A stretch of 64,000 bases of DNA from Moesziomyces globuligerus. Its lineage: Eukaryota; Basidiomycota; Ustilaginomycetes; Ustilaginales; Ustilaginaceae. Both the position numbers and the translations under genes were made by a program. The notes beneath the pieces are model-generated. The model had not been told where the DNA came from and did no database searches. It was given only the letters and a program-made list of their open reading frames with translations. The stretch's first letter is position 1. Every line of letters starts with the position of its first letter. Shown piece by piece: positions 32,186 through 42,248 of the stretch. The stretch is from the NCBI GenBank assembly GCA_030849465.1, contig JARVLF010000018.1, positions 434,001 to 498,000 of the forward strand, in the 5' to 3' direction.

Positions 32186-34873
32186 TCACTCGACCTGGTC
32201 GAGATGCAGATCCGCATAGACGCTCTCTGTGGGTGTCTGCCACGCATGCTTGGCCTCGTCGAAGAGCTCCTTGAAGGCGAATTGGAGCTTCTTGCGCTTC
32301 TCCATGGCGCTCACAAGGTTTTCCGGCAGCTGCGGACGCACGGGTCCGTTGTAAGGCACGGCTCCTGGCTGTGGCGTCCCGCTTGCAGACTGAAGACCGT
32401 TTGCGCCAAGCTGCTGGGACAGATTCGAGTCGTCGTGATGAGCCGCAGCATTGTGATTGCCTTTCTTGCGCTTGCCCAGGCTCGCCTTGATCTGACGCAG
32501 CCGCCGTGTCCAGCCCGCCTCGATCTCCTTCTCGAGCGAGTGGAGGCAGTTGAGATAATCCTGGTAGGCCATGCGGTCTTTCGCGATGCCAAACAGGCGG
32601 TCCTTGCGCAACTCGTTGACCTTTTGCTGGCGGGCGAGCTCGCGCTGCACCATCCTCAGTGTGGTTGAGATCTCGTCATCCGCGCGCGCCGACCAGTCCA
32701 AAGTCTCGTCGGCACCCAGTACCTCGAGCGACTTGAGCTCCTTGGCGATGCGTTCCTCGAATGTGGCCATGTCCTGATCGGCCACCACGTTTTGGCAGTC
32801 CAGGTCGGGCGAGCCATCGGCATCCTCCTCGTCACCAAACTCGTCTTCGTGCTTGGCGTGTCCGTTCAGACGCGCGAGGACATGCATAGGAAGCGCGGAC
32901 CCAGCGTCGTCAGCAGATCCTATCGCCTGACCCTCCTCTCGGTCGCCGTCGTCCTGGCGCGGCGGCAGCAGTGAAGCCACCAGACGCTCCGCTAGAGGTC
33001 CGCTGCGCGCATCGACCACGGCGGGCGATTCCAAGCCCAGATGCTCGTCGCCCATCAGCTTGGTGCGGAACGACGGCGGAGGCGGGATTTCGAGCTCGGG
33101 CCTCGAAGTCGTCCTGGCCTCATCGGTACCACCCGCGCGCGAAGCTGCCAGGACAGCCGCATCGAGGGGTAGGCCTCCGCCGAGACTGATCGACGGCGAG
33201 CGCGAGAGCGCGGACACAGGGTTACCGTACATATCCACTGCACCACTAGCGAGCAAGGCGTCCTCCTCGTCCCAGATCTGCTTATAGTGGCGACCGAGTG
33301 CCGGCATCTGGAAGGGCTCATGGTCATCCGACTTGCTCGAGAGCCAGGCAAGGTCGTCCTCGGTCAATGTCTTGAAGAAGGCGTCCGCGTAGTTGTAGAA
33401 TGTGTGGATGGGCGTCTGTTGCAAGTCTCTGCCTCCCCTCCTTCCAGTCGTGGCCTCTTTGACCAGACTCTGACCCGGGCCGGGACCGCCAGGCGTGCCT
33501 GGCCCGATGCTCTCGCGCTCCAAAAGACGGTCGCGCTCGCGTTCCTTTTCCTTCCAGTCCTTGTTGGCGAAATCCTCGTTGACCTGCTGAGGCTTGGTCG
33601 GATACGCTCGTGGCTGACGCGACTTCTCGAGCTTGGGAATGTAGGTGGCCGGGGTGCGAGCTGGCAGCTCCCAGCCTGGCGCGGGTTGGAAGATGATCGG
33701 CGGTGCTGTGACTGCATTGCCATGGGCCAGCGGAGTGGAAGGCAGCGGGGAGGGCGAAGGCAATTCGCTGTTGCGACGTGTTGATACCTGTGTGCCGTCA
33801 GAGGCTTTTCTTGGAAAGCCCGGAGCATTGTGGTTGGCAGCACTGGCTGCGTTGGCCTTAAGGCGCATACCGATGGCCGGAATCTGAGGTGTCGCTGCGC
33901 CGCCGGACGACGTGCCGACTTCGGATCCTCTGCGAGAGACGAGCCCAGGCACACCGCCTGCTGATCGTGCTGCGGCTGCGGAGGCAGAGGCACCGACGTG
34001 CTTGGACGTGGCAGCGTTCCGGGCCGTGCCTGCAGCTCCGAGCAGGGCGCCAGCTTCGAATTCGGATCCGGACTCGCCATCATGCGACTCGACGTCGACG
34101 TCCTTGCGTCTGCGCTTTTTGTTCTTGGCGTACGTGCGTCCGGGACGGCTTGGCATCGAGTCCTCGTCAAGGTCCCATTCCGGGTCGGTGGAGATGACGC
34201 TCTCGTCGTCGCCTCCGACATCCAAGCTGTGGGCACGAGCTGCTTTGCTGCGCGGATTAACCTTACCACCTGCGCCGGCGGAATGTTGCGGCGACCTCGC
34301 ATCCGGGTATAAAGATGAGGCAGGGGCGCTGTCGTTGTCCCTCTCGCGCTTGATCTTGACTTTGTTCTTGGATGCATAGGCGCCTCCTGCAGCGGCGCTA
34401 GCGGATCCACCGGGAGCCGCATTAGCAGAAGAAGGTGCAGGAGAGGCGAAGGAACGCTCCCGCGCCCTTTGCTGCTTGGCGAGTGAGCCGGAAGCTGAGG
34501 CGGCAGAAGATCCCGGCTTGGAGGAATCCGAGTAGAGGTTGATTGGGCCGCTGGGCAGGCCAGGCGGACTGAAAAGATCGTTGGGAGCGGAAAAGAAGAT
34601 GGGTCGCAGGGGATCGGAGCTGCGCAGCTCGAGGCGCGAGAGACGTGCGCTAGACTCAGCCTTTATCCTTCCCAAGTGTCTGGCAAGTGCTGAGAGCTCT
34701 TCGAGCGGGGGTATCGCATCATTGGCGGAGATGTTGGAAAGCTGCACGGGCAGGAATTGGCGGTAGTACGGGACGGTGCTGCTGGGCCGGGCGGCAGAGT
34801 GGGGTCCGGAAGAGGTTCCGACGTCACGCGAAGCGCTCCTTGCGAGGCCGGCACCAGCGTCCTTTCCACCCAT
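32186..34873 (-). CDS. ngg1: SAGA/ADA complex subunit Ada3 (Ngg1)
   Basis: Single exon, 895 residues, ATG at 34873. The N-terminal module (YYRQFLPVQLSNISANDAIP, then a helical LEELSALARHLGRI) is followed by a long disordered, basic/Ser-rich middle. Conserved blocks come next: KPQQVNEDFANKDWKEKERERD, then QQTPIHTFYNYADAFFKTLTEDDLAWL. The C-terminal ADA3 domain includes DEISTTLRMVQRELARQQKVNELRKDRL, AYQDYLNCLHSLEKEIEAGW and LPENLVSAMEKRKKLQFAFK. Ada3 links Ada2 and the Gcn5 acetyltransferase and is needed for nucleosomal H3 acetylation. The fungal protein is larger than yeast Ngg1 because of the low-complexity inserts. Confidence 0.92.
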   Translation of the reverse strand: MGGKDAGAGLARSASRDVGTSSGPHSAARPSSTVPYYRQFLPVQLSNISANDAIPPLEELSALARHLGRIKAESSARLSRLELRSSDPLRPIFFSAPNDLFSPPGLPSGPINLYSDSSKPGSSAASASGSLAKQQRARERSFASPAPSSANAAPGGSASAAAGGAYASKNKVKIKRERDNDSAPASSLYPDARSPQHSAGAGGKVNPRSKAARAHSLDVGGDDESVISTDPEWDLDEDSMPSRPGRTYAKNKKRRRKDVDVESHDGESGSEFEAGALLGAAGTARNAATSKHVGASASAAAARSAGGVPGLVSRRGSEVGTSSGGAATPQIPAIGMRLKANAASAANHNAPGFPRKASDGTQVSTRRNSELPSPSPLPSTPLAHGNAVTAPPIIFQPAPGWELPARTPATYIPKLEKSRQPRAYPTKPQQVNEDFANKDWKEKERERDRLLERESIGPGTPGGPGPGQSLVKEATTGRRGGRDLQQTPIHTFYNYADAFFKTLTEDDLAWLSSKSDDHEPFQMPALGRHYKQIWDEEDALLASGAVDMYGNPVSALSRSPSISLGGGLPLDAAVLAASRAGGTDEARTTSRPELEIPPPPSFRTKLMGDEHLGLESPAVVDARSGPLAERLVASLLPPRQDDGDREEGQAIGSADDAGSALPMHVLARLNGHAKHEDEFGDEEDADGSPDLDCQNVVADQDMATFEERIAKELKSLEVLGADETLDWSARADDEISTTLRMVQRELARQQKVNELRKDRLFGIAKDRMAYQDYLNCLHSLEKEIEAGWTRRLRQIKASLGKRKKGNHNAAAHHDDSNLSQQLGANGLQSASGTPQPGAVPYNGPVRPQLPENLVSAMEKRKKLQFAFKELFDEAKHAWQTPTESVYADLHLDQVE

Positions 34874-36465
34874 CTTGTCGCTTGTACGCGGTCCAGAGCA
34901 GCTGCGAATCGGGACCAGCGTGAATCACTCGGAGGAGCGGCAAGACGCTGTTGCGCGCAAAGTGATGCCAGGTCGGAGGTCAAGATACGGTGGCGGCTTT
35001 CGAAAGGAGTGCTAGGCGATGCTGCACGACGTGGTTCGGAGCCGATGGGGTCAGGAACAGCGGCTCGAGAGGGCGTCAGGATTGAGACCGACAAGCGTCG
35101 GCGAAGGCTACTGCCTTGAAGAACGGCTCGAACGGATCGTAAAGCAGCAAAGAGCGATGAGACAAGGACCGCAGATGGGGAGAATGACGCGCCGACAGCG
35201 GCAAAGGTCCGAGGTCTGCTGAGCGGTGCTGATTGCTGGCTCAATGTGCGTCGTTGAGCATCGGCCCGAGAGCAACGCGGGTCGGGGTGGAGCCAGTCAA
35301 GCGTGAACTGAAGCGCGCGTGATTAAACAGGGTAGCGGAGGGCGAACGTGCTAGTTTGTGGCCGCGTAAAAGCTCCAGATGCTGGCCGGCATCAAGAGAG
35401 GCCGCGATGTGGTGAGCGCAAGATGGTGGCAGTGGAGATAAACAGGCCCCCAGCTTCACGAAAGCGACAGGCCGACGTGACGCGGATCGCCCTAACCGAC
35501 CAAGCGAGATGTCCGAATTCCAGAAATTGGAATCGAACCGGCCGAGATGGATGCACCGCCTGCCCCACTAACATCCCTCCCTCCAATTTTGCTCGCCCGG
35601 TGGTGCTGCTTGGAGCGAGCTCCGCACGTTCCATGACGCGCGCTGGGGTCGCAGCCAGGGTGGAGCGGCTGGAGATGCATGTGGGATGCACGCTCACCCC
35701 GCGCCAAAACCAACACGTTCGCTCTGCCTCCTCGCGCAAATCGCAGCGATTCAGTGCAGCAGAGCGGGCTCGAGTTGAGCCGGCCATCTGCCGAGATCCT
35801 AAATGTAGCGACGCACACGCAGCCTTGGCTGGCTCATGCAGCGCCCCTTTTTCCATCCTTGGATTACACACTGAGCCCCGCCCCTGGCGACAGATTCGTG
35901 CGCGTGTTGACCTCCAGCCCGGCCCTAGGCTCAAGAAAGCAAAGCAGAGACGGCTATGCGAGGTCAAGAAATGCGCACCTTTTCCAGCTGAGCTGCTGGC
36001 GTGACGAGGCAAGAGGCCCAGGCCGAGTTTCACGGCCAATGAAACTTGGCTTGAGAGGGGCGCCTGGTCACCTTGGCTGCAGCCTGGATCGTGAATGCTT
36101 GTGCGTCACATTACTTGAGAGAGAGAGAAAGAGAGCGGCACCAACACCGCTCCGCCCGCTGCCTGCGCTCGTACCACTTTGGCCCTCGCATCTTTCAAGT
36201 CGGCCTGCTCCGAGCACATCCTTCGTCACTTCCTCCGTCACCCACCTTTCTCCCGTCGCCGTCGTTGTAGGCACTCCCCTTGGCCATCCTTCTAGCACTA
36301 TTGGCAAGGCTGTCTTCTGCTTTGCAACATACCCTTCTCGTTCGTCGAAAGTCGCTAGAAGATTCCGGGGGAGCTACACAGCGATCTTGCGCAACGAACG
36401 CTTTCATCTTGCTGCATCCGACTCGACACAATCATTGACGACTCGCATAGCTTTTCTTGGCCGAC
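34874..36465. promoter_or_regulatory. Divergent promoter region of ada3 and the oxysterol-binding protein gene
   Basis: 1.59 kb between divergent ATGs. It contains a CCCTAAC element near 35488 and a GA-rich run (36118-36136). The last ~200 bp before 36466 are pyrimidine-rich, as in many smut 5' UTRs. No gene found. Confidence 0.45.
36118..36136. repeat. GA-rich microsatellite
   Basis: A GAGAGAGAGAGAAAGAGAG run in the region upstream of the oxysterol-binding protein gene. Confidence 0.8.
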
Positions 36466-38259
36466 ATGTCATCCAGCGCAGATGCTGCCCCGGCGCCCGT
36501 CGCCGTCAGCGACAAGGATGCCACCGCCGACGAGCTCGCCGCCCCGCCAGAGACAGTCCAGATGACCGACGAGGAGGAGATGGGTGCTGCATCTGACAAG
36601 GACCAGAGTGACTCTGGAAAGCTCAAGACGCTCATGGGCATCCTCAAGCGCATGGTCGGCGTCAAGGACATCGCCGCCATCCGCATCTCGCTTCCCGCCA
36701 ACCTCCTCGAGCCTGTGCCCAATCTCGAGTACTGGAACTACCTCGATCGTGGCGACTTTTTCACCCTCGTCCCCGATCTCGACGATCCGCTCGACCGCAT
36801 GCTCGCCGTGCTCCGCTTCACCTTCACGAAGGAGCTCAAGTACGTCAAGGGCAAGGTATGCAAGCCTTACAACTCGATCCTCGGCGAGCACTTCCGCTGC
36901 CACTGGGACTTTGAGCCTGCCAAGGTCTCCGACTCGCACATCCTGCCCGTCCAGTCGCTCTCAACCGACGCGCCGGAGCCATTGCCTCTGGCCTCGACCC
37001 AAGCGCGTACGCCCACCTTCAATGCCAAGAAGGGCAGCGCACCCCCTTCTCCTCTCGTCCAACCGCAGGACCGATCGCGACCTTCGTCGGTCCGAGGCCT
37101 CAGCATGGAGAACTCTTCCAACACCAACTCGGCCAAGAAGGGCCTTTCGAAGCTGCTCGGCAGAAAGAAGAGCACCACCAACAACGCCACCTCGGACGCT
37201 GCCAACGCCGCAGGCTCCTCGGCCCACACCGCCGGTGCGAGTGAAGATGTCGCGGACAGCGCTACCGACGGCGCCTCCATCTCGGGCTCGAGCTTGCAGC
37301 GAGCTGGCAAGAGACGACTCTGTTTCCTTACCGAACAAGTGAGCCACCACCCACCCATCTCGTCGTTCTTTTGCGAGGCAAAGGATGCCGGCGTTCAGCT
37401 CTACGGTGTCGACCAGCTCGGCGCCAAATTCACTGGCGCCAGCGTCAAGGTGTTCCCCGGCGAACAGAACAAGGGCATCTTCCTGCGGCTCACCGACAAT
37501 GCCAAGTGCGGTGCGACAGGCGAAGAGTACCAGATCACACATCCCACTGCTTCGATCAACGGCCTTCTGCGCGGAAGCCTCTGGGTGGCCATCTGCGACA
37601 GCCTGTACGTCACCTGCCGCGGCGGCAAGCGCGACAAGGGTGAGGGCGACGACGGCAGCCGTCTGCGAGCCATCGTCGACTACAAGGACGAGAGTTGGAT
37701 CACCAAGGCCAAGTATGCGCTCGAGGGCGTCATCTACGAGTACGGACCCAACGACGATCCGGAAGAGTACACGTCGACCAAGCAGGTGCCGTCGGACAAG
37801 GTGGTGGCCACGTTTGAGGGATGCTGGAAAGGCAAGATCATGTACAAGAGGAAGGGCGATAAGGAGTCGAGGTTGCTGCTCAACATCAACGATGTGGATC
37901 CCATCGCCAAGTCGGTGCGGCCTCTGGCAGCGCAGGAGGAGATGGAGAGCCGAAGGATCTGGGAGCCCGTGACCAACGCCATCCTGAACCAGAAGTACAG
38001 CGAGGCGACCAAGAACAAGCAGGAGATCGAGCAGATGCAGAGGAATACCGCCGCGGAGCGCAAGCGCAAGGGCGAGACGTTTGTGCCGCGCTTCTTTGAC
38101 GCCGATATTTCGGATGGCCGTCCCAAGCTGACGGACGAGGGCCGCAAGGCGCTCGACGGCGAGCACACGCTCGCCGGCTACGACGCCGCTGGAGGCAGTG
38201 CTGACAAGGTGGCCGACGACGATGATGACGACGACGATTTCCAAGATGCTGAAAACTGA
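36466..38259 (+). CDS. Oxysterol-binding protein family (Osh/ORP) lipid transfer protein
   Basis: Single exon, 597 residues; start at ATG 36466 (an in-frame TTG lies just upstream). The lipid-binding ORD has KVCKPYNSILGEHFRCHW at about residues 128-145 and the signature EQVSHHPP near 291-298, whose His pair contacts phosphoinositide headgroups. The ending is typical (RRIWEPVTNAILNQKYSEATKNKQEIEQMQR). No PH, ankyrin or GOLD domain is present, so it belongs with short ORPs such as Osh4-Osh7. Between the KPYN block and EQVSHHPP lies a Ser/Thr/Asn-rich insert of more than 100 residues, where yeast Osh4 has only a few tens. These proteins exchange sterol or phosphatidylserine for PI4P at contact sites; which lipid is carried here is not clear. 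Confidence 0.93.
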   Translation: MSSSADAAPAPVAVSDKDATADELAAPPETVQMTDEEEMGAASDKDQSDSGKLKTLMGILKRMVGVKDIAAIRISLPANLLEPVPNLEYWNYLDRGDFFTLVPDLDDPLDRMLAVLRFTFTKELKYVKGKVCKPYNSILGEHFRCHWDFEPAKVSDSHILPVQSLSTDAPEPLPLASTQARTPTFNAKKGSAPPSPLVQPQDRSRPSSVRGLSMENSSNTNSAKKGLSKLLGRKKSTTNNATSDAANAAGSSAHTAGASEDVADSATDGASISGSSLQRAGKRRLCFLTEQVSHHPPISSFFCEAKDAGVQLYGVDQLGAKFTGASVKVFPGEQNKGIFLRLTDNAKCGATGEEYQITHPTASINGLLRGSLWVAICDSLYVTCRGGKRDKGEGDDGSRLRAIVDYKDESWITKAKYALEGVIYEYGPNDDPEEYTSTKQVPSDKVVATFEGCWKGKIMYKRKGDKESRLLLNINDVDPIAKSVRPLAAQEEMESRRIWEPVTNAILNQKYSEATKNKQEIEQMQRNTAAERKRKGETFVPRFFDADISDGRPKLTDEGRKALDGEHTLAGYDAAGGSADKVADDDDDDDDFQDAEN

Positions 38260-38526
38260 AGCAAACACACCGCTCAGCAGATGACGCTTAGATGATGTTG
38301 ATTCCTAGCACTGCCAATTCTCAACCTGGACTCTCGCCTTTTGCGGACTCGGCGCTGTGCTAGCCTGGTCCGCGAAGGGTCTGTGCATCATGCTCTCGGC
38401 TATGCGCAATTCAACGGTCGTGCACGAGGATCGGTCGCGCTTTGCTCGCTCGGTAGACATCCAGACGCGATCGCAACTGTGAGTTTCCATTGACCGAGTC
38501 GATTACACGCAAGGGGTGGATGGTCT

Positions 38527-39993
38527 TCAAGCGTCGATGAGCATGGGCGCTTCCGAAGAAGCCTTGATCTTTGCCTGACGCTGCTTCTTGTTGGCGTGCT
38601 TGAGTTCGGCGCGGAGGGAGCGGATGGACTGCTGGAGTTGCATCTTGCGTTTCTTCCAGCGGGCCGAACGTTCCTTCCTCCTGGACTTTTTCACCGCCTT
38701 AGAAGCGTTGAGATCCAGGGGCTGCGTGGTTCTGAGCAGCTTGACCGTCGGCGGGATCTGTTGCAACGACCGTGCTCGTTTCCCGGACTGCTTTGCTGTC
38801 CGCAAGGCTGTTTCGAGCCAGTCGGCGTGCAGTCGACATACACTGCCTGTTTCCCTTTCGACAGCGTCCAGAAGACGGCGGAGGTGCGTGGAGGGAAATG
38901 CAGACGTGAACGCGACGGCGGATGCGCGACGCAAGCCGAGCGCCTTGGCGATCAACGCCTCGGATCCAGACGGAAGCGCAAAGAGCAGCACGCCGTGTCC
39001 CTCACCACACGCGCTCGAAGCGGCGTTGCGCGCAGTGACGAGCATCGGCAGATGCGCAATCAGCGTCGGCGACGCGACGTCCTGCCGACACACAAAGATG
39101 ATCTCGATTCGCGGCGGGAGCGCGCTACTCTTTTCCTTCTGTTTGGCGTCTTCCGCGGCAGAGGTCTGCAGCCGCTGCAGGTCGTCCTGAATCTCGGCCT
39201 CGAGAGCGCGCGTGATGCTGTTGATGCCCGCCAGCACCTGCGGACCAGCCGACGCGGCTGTTTCCAGCTTGTGCTTCGATGCAGAATGGCGCGATCTACG
39301 CCCAAGATCCTTGAGTACGGCGTCCTTCACATCGGGCGAAGCAAGCATCTCGAGCAGCGTGTGCAGGACCGTCTTGGAGCCCGCCACTGGCATCTCGGGC
39401 CAGCTCACAGCCGTGGAACTGGCCAAGACGGGTCGAAAGACAGGACGCCGCCCTGCAGGAACCTGCGGTGCGGCCTTAGGTATCGAAGAGACGCTTGCCG
39501 GTGTCGACGATTTCGACGACGTGGCCTGCCCCGATGGATTGGGCCTTTCAGAGGACTGGTCGGGATTGGACCGAGGCTGGGCATCCTTGCTGCTTGCACT
39601 TTGCGGCTTGTTTGGGGCAGCGTCCTTCGGATCGACCTTCGGTTCAGCCTGTTTGGACTTTTGCTTCTGGTCGAGAAGCTGCAGCGGTTGTGCTGTGGAT
39701 GAATTTGAGGCAGCTGGAGGCTGGGCGGCCGAGAATGATCCGAAGGCAGAGAGGCCGGACTTGGCACCGATGCTTGGTGCCGGCTTAGAGGTTGAGGCCA
39801 GCAGCGAGGCGAGAGCGGCATCTTTGCCGTGAGGCTGTGGCGAGAAGAGGGACGAGAGCGATCCGGCGAGCGAGCCGCCAGCGGAGGAGCCGAAGGGACT
39901 CGCAGCAGGCCGATTCGAGGGCTGGGATCTCTGCTTGTTCTTCGAAGCCGCTCGAATCGACGTGCTTTTGTCGACGCTCGCCTTTGGCGCCAT
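38527..39993 (-). CDS. pop3: RNase P/MRP subunit Pop3 (Rpp38-like, L7Ae fold)
   Basis: Single exon, 488 residues, ATG at 39993. The N-terminal ~170 residues are disordered (Ser/Ala/Lys). The conserved part starts with RRPVFRPVLASS. It continues with QVLAGINSITRALEAEI, EIIFVCRQDVASPTLIAHLPMLV and LLFALPSGSEALIAKALGLRRASAVAF, which matches the L7Ae-like Pop3/Rpp38 pattern (GIN..T..LE; PxGSE..L..ALG). A basic C-terminal helix (SRRKERSARWKKRKMQLQQ) likely contacts RNA. Pop3 is a protein subunit of nuclear RNase P and RNase MRP, which process pre-tRNA and pre-rRNA. Assignment rests on motif pattern. Convergent with the oxysterol-binding gene and divergent from gtr2. Confidence 0.8.
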   Translation of the reverse strand: MAPKASVDKSTSIRAASKNKQRSQPSNRPAASPFGSSAGGSLAGSLSSLFSPQPHGKDAALASLLASTSKPAPSIGAKSGLSAFGSFSAAQPPAASNSSTAQPLQLLDQKQKSKQAEPKVDPKDAAPNKPQSASSKDAQPRSNPDQSSERPNPSGQATSSKSSTPASVSSIPKAAPQVPAGRRPVFRPVLASSTAVSWPEMPVAGSKTVLHTLLEMLASPDVKDAVLKDLGRRSRHSASKHKLETAASAGPQVLAGINSITRALEAEIQDDLQRLQTSAAEDAKQKEKSSALPPRIEIIFVCRQDVASPTLIAHLPMLVTARNAASSACGEGHGVLLFALPSGSEALIAKALGLRRASAVAFTSAFPSTHLRRLLDAVERETGSVCRLHADWLETALRTAKQSGKRARSLQQIPPTVKLLRTTQPLDLNASKAVKKSRRKERSARWKKRKMQLQQSIRSLRAELKHANKKQRQAKIKASSEAPMLIDA

Positions 39994-40492
39994 TTTCGCA
40001 GTCGAGGCGCTTCGGACGGGCCGACGGCGCAGTCTTGGCAGCTATGACCGTGGGGCGCGGAGAGGTGTTGGCGAACTTTGTTGAGGAGAGCGAGGTGCAA
40101 GAATCGCAAGCAGGAATTGGAAGATCAAAACCATGGCGTTCTCCTTTTTGCCATTTTTGGCGGGCGGGCATGTGGAGCAGTCAGGGTCTTCTTGCAACGC
40201 ACCGCACTGGTCAAAGAAGAGCGGTGTCAAAGCCTAATTCAGAGCCTATGCCAGTTGGGCTTGCATGCCACTCACGCACCAGCCACTCCACACGGACGTC
40301 CAGGCAATCGTCGTTCCTTATCGCTTCCATCGGCTCTTACCTCCGCTATCCGGCCAGAGCCTGCCATAAGTCACTGTCTGCGCGCCACAGACGTGCCAAA
40401 CCTGCACACGCCTCCTTTGACCCGCTCAGCATCGCTGCGATCCACTGCTACGAGGACGGATCGATCGGGACTGCCGAGCTCTGGCATTCAGC
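39994..40492. promoter_or_regulatory. Divergent promoter pop3 / gtr2
   Basis: 499 bp between divergent starts, shared by both genes. No clear element recognised. Confidence 0.45.
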
Positions 40493-42121
40493 ATGGAGGC
40501 AAAGAGGTTACAGGTGCCTGTGATCGGGCTGCGCAGGTCTGGCAAGAGCTCCATCCTCAACGTCGTATACAACGAGCTGCATCCGGACGACACTGTCTTC
40601 CTCGAGTCGACCACCAAACCCAACTTCATCCTCTCGGACAGCTTCCTCCCCATCCGCATCATCGACACGCCCAGCCGCGTGCTTCTCGGCGACGTCCGCC
40701 TCGAGAAAGGCCTTCCCCTCGCTCCGCCCACCGCTGCCCGCGTCGGTCCACCACCGCCCGTTCCCGCTCGAAACACACCCACAACAACGCTCAATGCTGC
40801 TCTCGCCTCCACCGCGTCCGCCTCAAATGCTCCCGCCCCAGAACTCTTGCTCTGGACCGACGTCTCCGCCGTGGTCTTTGTGATCGATGCCCAGGACGAC
40901 TACTACGAAGCGCTCTCCAAGCTGCAGACCGTCATCCTATCCGCCTTTGCGGAGAACCAGACCATCGAGTTCCACGTCTTTGTGCACAAGATCGACGGCT
41001 ACTCGAACGATTACCGCCAAGACACCCTCTCCACGATCCAGGGCAAGGTGCTCGACGACCTCGTCGACAGCAGCCCGAGCTTCGTCGCGCAGCCGTGGTC
41101 GTATCCCGAGCCGATCCCGCCCAAGGAGACCAAGCCATCCAAGAGCTACAAGGACCGCAGCCGCAGCAAGAGCAAGGATCTCAGCTTCTCGCGCTCGCCC
41201 GCCGCGGGCAACTCGAGCTCGGGCGGCGGCGGCGGCGGCGGCGGCGGCGGCTACGATGCCAGCGCCTCCGAGTTTTCGAGCTTCTCCGGTGGCCATCGCT
41301 CCGACGTCGCGCCGGAGCCCGGGCTGATCAACCTCGACCAGGCGGTGCGGCTGCATTGCCACGCGACGTCGATCTACGACACGAGCGTGTTTGTCGCCAT
41401 CAGCAAGCTGCAGCAGAGCCTGGCGCAGAAGGTCAAGCCGGAAGAGCCGCTCGAGTCGGAGCTGCACGGCGGCTCCAACGGCGACGAAAGTGCAGCGGCG
41501 GACGGCAGCAAGCCCACCCGGCCGGCGGCCGGGCTGGCGCGTCGGAGCCTCACGCTGGCGGAATCTATGGAGCAGGTGTGCGACTCGATCTGCTCCTCGT
41601 GCCACTTTGAAAACGCGTTCCTCTTCGACCTCCCCACGCGCACCTTTATCGGCACCGACTCGGCGCCGTTTGACGCGGCGAGCTTCGACCTCGTCTTTGA
41701 CTATGCCGGCTTCCTCGCCAAGTTCGCCGGCCTCTATGCAGGGATTCAGCCGGAAGCGCCGCAGACGGGTGCGGCGGCGACGAGCAATGCGGGCAGTGCA
41801 TTTGCGCAGCTATCGACCTCGCCCTCGTCTGCGCGTCGCTTTCTGCTTGGCAGGATGTCCAAGGAGCCGCCGGCGAGCCGCGACGCCGGCGCAAAGTCGC
41901 CCGGATCAGCGCCCGCGACGGTACAGCGATGGGCTTCGTCCGTCACCCGCCTCCAGCCGGATCGCTCGCTGTGCTTCTGGCAGATCAACCACCGCCTCGC
42001 CCTCACCGCGCTCATCCACTCGGACGTCCACGCAAAGCAGACGGGCCTCATCGACTACAACATCACCTTCTTCCGACGCGCGGTTCAGGGCCTGTACAGC
42101 CTCGCGCAGACCAGCACCTGA
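40493..42121 (+). CDS. gtr2: Rag-family GTPase Gtr2 (RagC/RagD orthologue)
   Basis: Single exon, 542 residues, clearly longer than yeast Gtr2 (~340). The P-loop GLRRSGKSS (12-20) and following LESTTKP are typical of the Gtr2/RagC branch. The switch region gives IRIIDTPSR in place of the classic DxxG, followed by AVVFVIDAQDDY, and HKID (165-168) is the G4-like guanine motif. The C-terminal roadblock domain includes SICSSCHFENAFLFDLPTRTFIGTDS and DYAGFLAKFAGLYAG. Extra length comes from low-complexity inserts: Ala/Pro-rich around 76-115, Ser/Gly-rich around 215-260 (with a (GGC)10 run), and another around 425-480. With Gtr1 it forms the heterodimer on the vacuole that relays amino-acid status to TORC1. 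Confidence 0.95.
   Translation: MEAKRLQVPVIGLRRSGKSSILNVVYNELHPDDTVFLESTTKPNFILSDSFLPIRIIDTPSRVLLGDVRLEKGLPLAPPTAARVGPPPPVPARNTPTTTLNAALASTASASNAPAPELLLWTDVSAVVFVIDAQDDYYEALSKLQTVILSAFAENQTIEFHVFVHKIDGYSNDYRQDTLSTIQGKVLDDLVDSSPSFVAQPWSYPEPIPPKETKPSKSYKDRSRSKSKDLSFSRSPAAGNSSSGGGGGGGGGGYDASASEFSSFSGGHRSDVAPEPGLINLDQAVRLHCHATSIYDTSVFVAISKLQQSLAQKVKPEEPLESELHGGSNGDESAAADGSKPTRPAAGLARRSLTLAESMEQVCDSICSSCHFENAFLFDLPTRTFIGTDSAPFDAASFDLVFDYAGFLAKFAGLYAGIQPEAPQTGAAATSNAGSAFAQLSTSPSSARRFLLGRMSKEPPASRDAGAKSPGSAPATVQRWASSVTRLQPDRSLCFWQINHRLALTALIHSDVHAKQTGLIDYNITFFRRAVQGLYSLAQTST
41222..41251 (+). repeat. (GGC)10 trinucleotide repeat coding polyglycine in gtr2
   Basis: Ten consecutive GGC codons inside the Ser/Gly insert of gtr2. 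Likely length-variable between isolates. Confidence 0.95.
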
Positions 42122-42248
42122 GTTGGTGTGCGCGTCTCGAAATACCATCCCCTCTCAAACTCGATGCTCTGCAGCGCTGAGACCGCATGGTGGACGGCAG
42201 TGGTGCAATGCGTGAGATGGATGGCTGCTGTGACGAGGATTACATGGT

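Noticed and set aside
35516..35545. GGTTCGATTCC-like sequence (minus strand) upstream of ada3
   Set aside because: No pairing T-stem or A box; not a tRNA gene.
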